This document shows, piece by piece, positions 53,437-64,000 of a DNA stretch of 64,000 bases. Within the stretch, counting starts at the first letter, position 1. The number at the start of each line of letters is the position of its first letter. Below the pieces are notes generated by a model. The model did no database searches. It was not told where the DNA came from and worked only from the letters and a program-made list of their open reading frames with translations. Origin of the DNA: Auanema rhodensis (lineage: Eukaryota; Nematoda; Chromadorea; Rhabditida; Rhabditidae); contig OZ059900.1 in the NCBI GenBank assembly GCA_964057225.1, forward strand, positions 22,955,638 to 23,019,637, read 5' to 3'. Made by a program: the position numbers and the translations under genes.

Positions 53437-55314
53437 CTAAAAAGTTTTCATTATGAAGGAATCACGTTCTAAATATAATAACTCGCGTACTGGAAAGTTA
53501 ATTGAAAAAAGAAACGAAATTATCATTGCTATCATCTATTACATAAGCAGTCCCTGTTCATGAAGCTTGATATGATTGAGTAAGCTAAGTCGTATTGTAA
53601 TAAAGCTGTCATTCAAATGTTTGCGTATTGCGTACTGCCTGTTTCCAGTTATATTATCAGTGCAGGCTCTGAAAGTTTTTCATAATCAAGGAATCACGTT
53701 CTAAATATTATAACTCGCGTACAGGAAAGTTAATTAAAAACAGAAACGAAACTATTATTGCTATTATATATTACACAAGCAGTCCGTGTTCATGAAGCTT
53801 GATATAATTGAGTAAACTAAGTCGTATTATAATAAAGCTGTCATTCAAATGTTTGCGTATTGCGTACTGCCTGTTACCAATTATATTATCAGTGCAGGCT
53901 CTGAAAGTTTTTCATTATCAAGGAATCGCGTTCTAAATATTTTAACTCGCGTACTGGAAAGTTAGTTAAAAAAAGAAACGAAACTATCATTGCTATCATC
54001 TATTGCACAAACAGTCCGTGTTCATGAAGCTTGATATGATTGAGTAAACTAAGTCGTCTTGTATTAAAGCTGCCATTCAAATGTTTGCGTATTGCGTACT
54101 GCCTGTTTCCAATTATATTATCAGTGCAGGCTCTAAACATTTTTCATTATGAAGCAATCGCGTTCTAAATATGATAACTCGCGTACTGGAAAGTTAATTA
54201 AAAAAAGAAACGAAACTATCATTGCTATCATCTATTACACAAGCAGTCCCTGTTCATGAAGCTTGATATGATTGAGTAAGCTAAGTCATCTTGTATTAAA
54301 GCTGTCATTCAAATATTTGCGTATCGCGTACTGCCTGTTTCCAGTTATATTATCAGTGCAGGCTCTAAAAATTTTTCATTATGAAGGAATCACGTTCTAA
54401 ATATTGTAACTCGCGTACAGGAAAGTTAATTAAAAACAGAAACAAAACTATTATTGCTATTATATATTACACAAGCAGTCCGTGTTCATGAAGCTTGATA
54501 TAATTGAGTAAACTAAGTCGTATTGTAATAAAGCTGTCATTCAAATGTTTGCCTATTGCGTACTGCCTGTTTCCAATTATATTATCAGTGCAGGCTCTGA
54601 AAGTTTTTCATAATCAAGGAATCACGTTCTAAATATTATAACTCGCGTACAGGAAAGTTAATTAAAAACAGAAACGAAACTATTATTGCTATTATCTATT
54701 ACACAAACAGTCCGTGTTCATGAAGATTGGTATGATTGAGTAAACTAAGTCCTATTGTAATAAAGCTGTCATTCTAATGTTTTAGTATTGCCTGTTTCCA
54801 GTTATATTATCAGTGCAGGCTCTAAAAAGTTTTCATTATGAAGGAATCACGTTCTAAATATAATAACTCGCGTACTGGAAAGTTAATTGAAAAAAGAAAC
54901 GAAATTATCATTGCTATCATCTATTGCACAAACAGTCCGTGTTCATGAAGCTTGATATAATTGAGGAAACTAAGTTGTATTGTAATAAAGCTGCCATTCA
55001 AATGTTTGCGTATTGCGTACTGCCTGTTTCCAATTATATTATCAGTGCAGGCTCTGAAAGTTTTTCATAATCAAAGAATCACGTTCTAAATATTATAACT
55101 CGCGTACAGGAAAGTTAATTAAAAACAGAAACGAAACTATTATTGCTATTATATATTACACAAGCAGTCCGTGTTCATGAAGCTTGATATAATTGAGTAA
55201 ACTAAGTCGTATTATAATAAAGCTGTCATTCAAATGTTTGCGTATTGCGTACTGCCTGTTTCCAATTATATTATCAGTGCAGGCTCTGAAAGTTTTGCAT
55301 TATCAAGGAATCGC

Positions 55315-58034
55315 GTTCTAAATATTATAACTCGCGTACTGGAAAGTTAGTTAAAAAAAGAAACGAAACTATCATTGCTATCATCTATTGCACAAACAGT
55401 CCGTGTTCATGAAGCTTGATATGATTGAGTAAACTAAGTCGTATTGTAATAAAGCTGTCATTCAAATGTTTGCGTATTTCCTGTTGCCAGTTATATTATC
55501 AGTGCAGGCTCTAAAAATTTTTCATTATCAAGGAATCGCGTTCTAAATATTATAACTCGCGTACTGGAAAGTTAGTTAAAAAAAGAAACGAAACTATCAT
55601 TGCTATCATCTATTGCACAAACAGTCCGTGTTCATGAAGCTTGATATGATTGAGTAAACTAAGTCGTATTGTAATAAAGCTGTCATTCAAATGTTTGCGT
55701 ATTGCCTGTTTCCAGTTATATTATCAGTGCAGGCTCTAAAAATTTTTCATTATGAAGGAATCACGTTCTAAATATAATAACTCGCGTACTGGAAAGTTAA
55801 TTGAAAAAAGAAACGAAATAATCATTGCTATCATCTATTGCACAAACAGTCCGTGTTCATGAAGCTTGATATGATTGAGTAAACTAAGTCCTATTGTAAT
55901 AAAGCTGTCATTCAAATGTTTTAGTATTGCCTGTTTCCAGTTATATTATCAGCGCAGGCTCTAAAAATTTTTCATTATGAAGGAATCACGTTCTAAATAT
56001 AATAACTCGCGTACAGGAAAGTTAATTAAAAACAGAAACGAAACTATTATTGCTATTATATATTACACAAGCAGTCCGTGTTCATGAAGCTTGATATAAT
56101 TGAGTAAACTAAGTCGTATTGTAATAAAGCTGTCATTCAAATGTTTGCGTATTGCGTACTGCCTGTTTCCAATTATATTATCAGTGCAGGCTCTGAAAGT
56201 TTTTCATAATCAAGGAATCACGTTCTAAATATTATAACTCGCGTACAGGAAAGTTAATTAAAAACAGAAACAAAACTATTATTGCTATTATATATTACAC
56301 AAGCAGTCCGTGTTCATGAAGCTTGATATAATTGAGTAAACTAAGTCGTATTGTAATAAAGCTGTCATTCAAATGTTTGCGTATTGCGTACTGCCTGTTT
56401 CCAATTATATTATCAGTGCAGGCTCTGAAAGTTTTTCATAATCAAGGAATCACGTTCTAAATATTATAACTCGCGTACAGGAAAGTTAATTAAAAACAGA
56501 AACGAAACTATTATTGCTATTATCTATTACACAAACAGTCCGTGTTCATGAAGATTGGTATGATTTAGTAAACTAAGTCCTATTGTAATAAAGCTGTCAT
56601 TCTAATGTTTTAGTATTGCCTGTTTCCAGTTATATTATCAGTGCAGGCTCTAAAAAGTTTTCATTATGAAGAAATCACGTTCTAAATATAATAACTCGCG
56701 TACTGGAAAGTTAATTGAAAAAAGAAACGAAATTATCATTGCTATCATCTATTACATAAGCAGTCCCTGTTCATGAAGCTTGATATGATTGAGTAAGCTA
56801 AGTCGTCTTGTATTAAAGCTGTCATTCAAATATTTGCGTATCGCGTACTGCCTGTTTCCAGTTATATTATCAGTGCAGGCTCTGAAAGTTTTTCATAATC
56901 AAGGAATCACGTTCTAAATATTATAACTCGCGTACAGGAAAGTTAATTAAAAACAGAAACGAAACTATTATTGCTATTATATATTACACAAGCAGTCCGT
57001 GTTCATGAAGCTTGATATAATTGAGTAAACTAAGTCGTATTATAATAAAGCTGTCATTCAAATGTTTGCGTATTGCGTACTGCCTGTTTCCAATTATATT
57101 ATCAGTGCAGGCTCTGAAAGTTTTTCATTATCAAGGAATCGCGTTCTAAATATTATAACTCGCGTACTGGAAAGTTAGTTAAAAAAAGAAACGAAACTAT
57201 CATTGCTATCATCTATTACACAAGCAGTCCCTGTTCATGAAGCTTGATATGATTGAGTAAGCTAAGTCGTCTTGTATTAAAGCTGTCATTCAAATATTTG
57301 CGTATCGCGTACTGCCTGTTTCCAGTTATATTATCAGTGCAGGCTCTAAAAATTTTTCATAATCAAGGAATCACGTTCTAAATATTATAACTCGCGTACA
57401 GGAAAGTTAATTAAAAACAGAAACGAAACTATTATTGCTATTATCTATTACACAAACAGTCCGTGTTCATGAAGATTGGTATGATTGAGTAAACTAAGTC
57501 CTATTGTAATAAAGCTGTCATTCAAATGTTTTAGTATTGCCTGTTTCCAGTTATATTATCAGTGCAGGCTCTGAAAGTTTTTCATTATCAAGGAATCGCG
57601 TTCTAAATATTATAGCTCGCGTACTGGAAAGTTAATTAAAAAAAGAAACGAAACTATCATTGCTATCATCTATTGCACAAACAGTCCGTGTTCATGAAGC
57701 TTGATATGATTGAGGAAACTAAGTTGTATTGTAATAAAGCTGCCATTCAAATGTTTGCGTATTGCGTACTGCCTGTTTCCAATTATATTATCAGTGCAGG
57801 CTCTGAAAGTTTTTCATAATCAAAGAATCACGTTCTAAATATTATAACTCGCGTACAGGAAAGTTAATTAAAAACAGAAACGAAACTATTATTGCTATTA
57901 TATATTACACAAGCAGTCCGTGTTCATGAAGCTTGATATAATTGAGTAAACTAAGTCGTATTATAATAAAGCTGTCATTCAAATGTTTGCGTATTGCGTA
58001 CTGCCTGTTTCCAATTATATTATCAGTGCAGGCT
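55315..58034 (-). repeat. 2.7-kb segmental repeat in satellite B, copy 2
   Basis: Partner of 50717-53436. The sequence between the two copies (about 53437-55314) is also satellite B and contains another GAGGAAACTAAG monomer near 54963. Similarity stops at 58034, where this copy reads GAAAGTTTTGCAT and the first reads AAAAAGTTTTCAT. Confidence 0.85.
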
Positions 58035-59031
58035 CTGAAAGTTTTGCATTATCAAGGAATCGCGTTCTAAATATTATAACTCGCGTACTGGAAAGTTAGT
58101 TAAAAAAAGAAACGAAACTATCATTGCTATCATCTATTGCACAAACAGTCCGTGTTCATGAAGCTTGATATGATTGAGTAAACTAAGTCGTATTGTAATA
58201 AAGCTGTCATTCAAATGTTTGCGTATTTCCTGTTGCCAGTTATATTATCAGTGCAGGCTCTAAAAATTTTTCATTATCAAGGAATCGCGTTCTAAATATT
58301 ATAACTCGCGTACTGGAAAGTTAGTTAAAAAAAGAAACGAAACTATCATTGCTATCATCTATTGCACAAACAGTCCGTGTTCATGAAGCTTGATATGATT
58401 GAGTAAACTAAGTCGTATTGTAATAAAGCTGTCATTCAAATGTTTGCGTATTGCCTGTTTCCAGTTATATTATCAGTGCAGGCTCTGAAAGTTTTTCATT
58501 ATCAAGGAATCGCGTTCTAAATATTATAGCTCGCGTACAGGAAAGTTAATTAAAAACAGAAACGAAACTATTATTGCTATTATCTATTACTCAAGCAGTC
58601 CCTGTTCATGAAGCTTGATATGATTGAGTAAGCTAAGTCGTATTGTATTAAAGCTGTCATTCAAATATTTGCGTATCGCGTACTGCCTGTTTCCAGTTAT
58701 ATTATCAGTGCAGGCTCTAAAAATTTTTCATAATCAAGGAATCACGTTCTAAATATTATAACTCGCGTACAGGAAAGTTAATTGAAAAAAGAAACGAAAT
58801 TATCATTGCTATCATCTATTGCACAAACAGTCCGTGTTCATGAAGCTTGATATAATTGAGTAAACTAAGTCGTATTGTAATAAAGCTGTCATTCAAATGT
58901 TTGCGTATTGCGTACTGCCTGTTTCCAATTATATTATCAGTGCAGGCTCTGAAAGTTTTTCATAATCAAGGAATCACGTTCTAAATATTATAACTCGCGT
59001 ACAGGAAAGTTAATTAAAAACAGAAACGAAA

Positions 59032-59231
59032 NNNNNNNNNNNNNNNNNNNNNNNNNNNNNNNNNNNNNNNNNNNNNNNNNNNNNNNNNNNNNNNNNNNNN
59101 NNNNNNNNNNNNNNNNNNNNNNNNNNNNNNNNNNNNNNNNNNNNNNNNNNNNNNNNNNNNNNNNNNNNNNNNNNNNNNNNNNNNNNNNNNNNNNNNNNNN
59201 NNNNNNNNNNNNNNNNNNNNNNNNNNNNNNN
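59032..59231. other. Assembly gap (200 N) at the satellite B to A transition
   Basis: Exactly 200 N. The left flank ends in reverse satellite B (AGAAACGAAA) and the right flank starts inside a satellite A monomer (TTTCCCATGAG). A round number such as 200 is usually a placeholder, so the real missing length is unknown. The B-to-A junction lies inside it. Confidence 0.97.
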
Positions 59232-62200
59232 TTTCCCATGAGAAATATTTTATTATGCTGGAAAACCAGTTTTTGGAAATTTCGCTGCAAACAAGGTTTT
59301 GACTTACGATTTCATGTGTTCAAACTCATGCAATGTCAATGAAACCTAGCTCAAAATTGTTCGTACAACGTCTAATTCCACTTTCACGACAAAAAAACAG
59401 GGGTTAGAAAATTAAGGAAATTAGCATATTCTGAGGGCACGCCCCTTATGGCTAATATTGATTAAATCGATTTTTGTTCATATGAGTCGTCAAATGCAAC
59501 GAATTTCAGCGTGTTACATACTAAAATGAGGCATTTTACATGCTGAACACTAGAAAAATACAAAAACACAGTATTTCCCATGAGAAATATTTTATTATGC
59601 TGGAAAACCAGTTTTTGGAAATTTCGCTGTAAACAAGGTTTGGCTTACGATTTCATGTGTTCAAACTCATGCAATGTTAATGAAATCTAGCTCAAAATTG
59701 TTTGTACAACGTCTAGTTCCACTTTCACGACAAAAAAACAGGGGTTAGAAAATTAAGGAAATTAGCATATTCTGAGGGCACGCCCCTTATGGCTAATATT
59801 GATTAAATCGATTTTTGTTCATATGAGTCGTCAAATGCAACGAATTTCAGCGTGTTACATACTAAAATGAGGCATTTTACATGCTGAACACTAGAAAAAT
59901 ACAAAAACACAGTATTTCCCATGAGAAATATTTTATTATGCTGGAAAACCAGTTTTTGGAATTTTCGCTGTAAACAAGGTTTTGACTTACGATTTCATGA
60001 GTTCAAACTCATGCAATGTTAATGAAACCTAGCTCAAAATTGTTCGTACAACGTCTAGTTCCACTTTCACGACAAAAAAACAGGGGTTAGAAAATTAAGG
60101 AAATTAGCATATTCTGAGGGCACGCCACTTATGGCTAATATTGATTAAATCGATTTTTGTTCATATGAGTCGTCAAATGCAACGAATTTCAGCGTGTTAC
60201 ATACTAAAATGAAGCATTTTACATGCTGAACACTAGAAAAATACAAAAACACAGTATTTCCCATGAGAAATATTTTATTATGCTGGAAACCAGTTTTTGG
60301 AATTTTCGCTGTAAACAAGGTTTTGACTTACGATTTCATGAGTTCAAACTCATGCAATGTCAATGAAACCTAGCTCAAAATTGTTCGTACAACGTCTAGT
60401 TCCACTTTCACGACAAAAAAACAGGGGTTAGAAAATTAAGGAAATTAGCATATTCTGAGGGCACGCCCCTTATGGCTAATATTGATTAAATCGATTTTTG
60501 TTCATATGAGTCGTCAAATGCAACGAATTTCAGCGTGTTACATACTAAAATGAAGCATTTTACATGCTGAACACTAGAAAAATACAAAAACACAGTATTT
60601 CCCATGAGAAATATTTTATTATGCTGGAAACCAGTTTTTGGAATTTTCGCTGTAAACAAGGTTTTGACTTACGATTTCATGAGTTCAAACTCATGCAATG
60701 TCAATGAAACCTAGCTCAAAATTGTTCGTACAACGTCTAGTTCTACTTTCACGACAAAAAAACAGGGGTTAGAAAATTAAGGAAATTAGCATATTCTGAG
60801 GGCACGCCCCTTATGGCTAATATTGATTAAATCGATTTTTGTTCATATGAGTCGTCAAATGCAACGAATTTCAGCGTGTTACATACTAAAATGAAGTATT
60901 TTACATGCTGAACACTAGAAAAATACAAAAACACAGTATTTCCCATGAGAAATATTTTATTATGCTGGAAAACCAGTTTTTGGAAATTTCGCTGTAAACA
61001 AGGTTTTGACTTACGATTTCATGTGTTGAAACTCATGCAATGTCAATGAAACCTAGCTCAAAATTGTTCCTACAACGTCTAATTCCACTTTTACGACAAA
61101 AAAACAGGGGTTAGAAAATTAAGGAAATTAGCATATTCTGAGGGCACGCCCCTTATGGCTAATATTGATTAAATCGATTTTTGTTCATATGAGTCGTCAA
61201 ATGCAACGAATTTCAGCGTGTTACATACTAAAATGAAGCATTTTACATGCTGAACACTAGAAAAATACAAAAACACAGTATTTCCCATGAGAAATATTTT
61301 ATTATGCTGGAAAACCAGTTTTTGGAAATTTCGCTGCAAACAAGGTTTTGACTTACGATTTCATGTGTTCAAACTCATGCAATGTCAATGAAACCTAGCT
61401 CAAAATTGTTCGTACAACGTCTAATTCCACTTTCACGACAAAAAAACAGGGGTTAGAAAATTAAGGAAATTAGCATATTCTGAGGGCACGCCCCTTATGG
61501 CTAATATTGATTAAATCGATTTTTGTTCATATGAGTCGTCAAATGCAAAGAATTTCAGCGTGTTACATACTAAAATGAGGCATTTTACATGCTGAACACT
61601 AGAAAAATACAAAAACACAGTATTTCCCATGAGAAATATTTTATTATGCTGGAAAACCAGTTTTTGGAAATTTCGCTGCAAACAAGGTTTTGACTTACGA
61701 TTTCATGTGTTCAAACTCATGCAATGTCAATGAAACCTAGCTCAAAATTGTTCCTACAACGTCTAGTTCCACTTTCACGACAAAAAACAGGGGTTAGAAA
61801 ATTAAGGAAATTAGCATATTCTGAGGGCACGCCCCTTATGGCTAATATTGATTAAATCGATTTTTGTTCATATGAGTCGTCAAATGCAACGAATTTCAGC
61901 GTGTTACATACTAAAATGAGGCATTTTACATGCTGAACACTAGAAAAATACAAAAACACAGTATTTCCCATGAGAAATATTTTATTATGCTGGAAAACCA
62001 GTTTTTGGAATTTTCGCTGTAAACAAGGTTTTGACTTACGATTTCATGAGTTCAAACTCATGCAATGTTAATGAAACCTAGCTCAAAATTGTTCGTACAA
62101 CGTCTAGTTCCACTTAAACGACAAAAAAACAGGGGTTAGAAAATTAAGGAAATTAGCATATTCTGAGGGCACGCCACTTATGGCTAATATTGATTAAATC

Positions 62201-64000
62201 GATTTTTGTTCATATGAGTCGTCAAATGCAACGAATTTCAGCGTGTTACATACTAAAATGAAGCATTTTACATGCTGAACACTAGAAAAATACAAAAACA
62301 CAGTATTTCCCATGAGAAATATTTTATTATGCTGGAAACCAGTTTTTGGAATTTTCGCTGTAAACAAGGTTTTGACTTACGATTTCATGAGTTCAAACTC
62401 ATGCAATGTCAATGAAACCTAGCTCAAAATTGTTCGTACAACGTCTAGTTCCACTTTCACGACAAAAAAACAGGGGTTAGAAAATTAAGGAAATTAGCAT
62501 ATTCTGAGGGCACGCCCCTTATGGCTAATATTGATTAAATCGATTTTTGTTCATATGAGTCGTCAAATGCAACGAATTTCAGCGTGTTACATACTAAAAT
62601 GAAGCATTTTACATGCTGAACACTAGAAAAATACAAAAACACAGTATTTCCCATGAGAAATATTTTATTATGCTGGAAACCAGTTTTTGGAATTTTCGCT
62701 GTAAACAAAGTTTTGACTTACGATTTCATGAGTTCAAACTCATGCAATGTCAATGAAACCTAGCTCAAAATTGTTCGTACAACGTCTAGTTCCACTTTCA
62801 CGACAAAAAAACAGGGGTTAGAAAATTAAGGAAATTAGCATATTCTGAGGGCACGCCACTTATGGCTAATATTGATTAAATCGATTTTTGTTCATATGAG
62901 TCGTCAAATGCAACGAATTTCAGCGTGTTACATACTAAAATGAAGCATTTTACATGCTGAACACTAGAAAAATACAAAAACACAGTATTTCCCATGAGAA
63001 ATATTTTATTATGCTGGAAACCAGTTTTTGGAATTTTCGCTGTAAACAAGGTTTTGACTTACGATTTCATGAGTTCAAACTCATGCAATGTCAATGAAAC
63101 CTAGCTCAAAATTGTTCGTACAACGTCTAGTTCCACTTTCACGACAAAAAAACAGGGGTTAGAAAATTAAGGAAATTAGCATATTCTGAGGGCACGCCCC
63201 TTATGGCTAATATTGATTAAATCGATTTTTGTTCATATGAGTCGTCAAATGCAACGAATTTCAGCGTGTTACATACTAAAATGAAGCATTTTACATGCTG
63301 AACACTAGAAAAATACAAAAACACAGTATTTCCCATGAGAAATATTTTATTATGCTGGAAACCAGTTTTTGGAATTTTCGCTGTAAACAAGGTTTTGACT
63401 TACGATTTCATGAGTTCAAACTCATGCAATGTCAATGAAACCTAGCTCAAAATTGTTCCTACAACGTCTAGTTCCACTTTCACGACAAAAAACAGGGGTT
63501 AGAAAATTAAGGAAATTAGCATATTCTGAGGGCACGCCCCTTATGGCTAATATTGATTAAATCGATTTTTGTTCATATGAGTCGTCAAATGCAACGAATT
63601 TCAGCCTGTTACATACTAAAATGAAGCATTTTACATGCTGAACACTAGAAAAATACAAAAACACAGTATTTCCCATGAGAAATATTTTATTATGCTGGAA
63701 AACCACTTTTTGGAAATTTCGCTGTAAACAAGGTTTTGACTTACGATTTCATGTGTTCAAACTCATGCAATGTCAATGAAACCTAGCTCAAAACTGTTCC
63801 TACAACGTCTAGTTCCACTTTCACGACAAAAAAACAGGGGTTAGAAAATTAAGGAAATTAGCATATTCTGAGGGCACGACCCTTATGGCTAATATTGATT
63901 AAATCGATTTTTGTTCATATGAGTCGTCAAATGCAACGAATTTCAGCGTGTTACATACTAAAATGAAGCATTTTACATGCTGAACACTAGAAAAATACAA
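59232..64000 (+). repeat. Satellite A tandem array, right block
   Basis: The same 342-bp monomer in the same orientation as 1-26211, about 14 copies. Many monomers here share linked variants: CTGGAAACCAG (one A lost), GGAATTTTCGC and CATGAGTTC. The first two also occur in one monomer at about 24755-24778 on the left. ACGCCACTT is at 60122, 62171 and near 62853. Monomers with the lost A are 341 bp. The array runs off the end of the window. Confidence 0.98.
59996..63426 (+). repeat. Eight satellite A monomers carrying a perfect 18-bp dyad
   Basis: CATGAGTT-CA-AACTCATG occurs at 59996-60013, 60337-60354, 60678-60695, 62045-62062, 62386-62403, 62727-62744, 63068-63085 and 63409-63426. It is an 8-bp inverted repeat with a 2-bp centre. 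The usual monomer has CATGTGTT, so one T-to-A change completes the symmetry. Whether any protein binds it is unknown. Confidence 0.85.

Larger units (their letters stand above)
31198..59031 (-). repeat. Satellite B tandem array, reverse orientation
   Basis: These are the same 225/232-bp monomers as in the forward block, but on the minus strand, from the inversion junction to the gap. The length implies about 122 monomers. Each reads, on the plus strand, GTTCATGAAGCTTGATAT, TGTCATTCAAATG, CCTGTTTCCA and GCGTACTGGAAAG in order. Several monomer types are recognisable by linked variants (GTTTCCGTATTGCC, GTATTTCCTG, GTTTGCCTATTG, CATGACTCTTG, CATTCTAATG) and recur in fixed order as nested HORs. 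No unique sequence, transposon or gene interrupts it. The right end is unknown because of the gap. Confidence 0.97.

Noticed and set aside
26212-59031. Transposon-derived tandem repeat (helitron or MITE array)
   Set aside because: I found no terminal inverted repeats, target-site duplications, helitron ends or coding remnants in the monomers. An ancient transposon origin cannot be excluded but has no support here.
58988-59290. 100-residue open frame on the minus strand
   Set aside because: Most of it is the 200-N gap. The readable ends come from two different satellites (A on one side, B on the other), so it is not a gene.
1-64000. Homology between satellite A and satellite B
   Set aside because: Only short AT-rich words are shared, with no collinear block in either orientation by eye.

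Overview
The window contains no supportable gene. It is almost wholly tandem satellite DNA of two unrelated AT-rich families, as expected for (peri)centromeric or other constitutive heterochromatin of a eukaryote, most likely an animal. Satellite A has a 342-bp monomer and satellite B has 225- and 232-bp monomers. From memory, and unverified, Tribolium castaneum has satellites (Cast5 and Cast3) with monomers near 342 and 227 bp, so a tenebrionid beetle is a reasonable first guess. I could not compare sequences, so this is only a lead.

Layout. 1-26211: satellite A in one orientation, about 74 full monomers plus four truncated 193-bp monomers, organised in places as trimeric (1026 bp) and pentameric (1561 bp) higher-order repeats (HORs). 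26212-31197: satellite B, orientation taken here as '+', about 22 monomers. 31160: centre of a sharp inversion, with identical 750-bp arms (30373-31122 and 31197-31946) around a 74-bp spacer. 31198-59031: satellite B in the opposite orientation, about 122 monomers, with nested HORs of 3649, 1589, 1132, 4598 and 457 bp. 59032-59231: 200 Ns, an assembly gap. 59232-64000: satellite A again, in the same orientation as at the start, about 14 monomers with their own diagnostic variants.

The layout reads as a B block of at least 32.8 kb, itself folded as an imperfect palindrome, inside a longer A array. Both B length classes differ by one 7-bp repeat. Every B HOR period I measured equals 225n+7k, which fits growth by exchange of whole monomers. 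The left B array, read on the minus strand, follows the same monomer order as 35536-37651 of the right array except for exactly one missing 225-bp monomer, so the two halves share an origin.

The two longest open frames are accidental readings of satellite A, and one runs through the gap. I see no transposon ends, RNA genes, CRISPR arrays, microsatellites or unique islands. The A-to-B boundary at 26211/26212 is direct; the B-to-A boundary is hidden in the gap.
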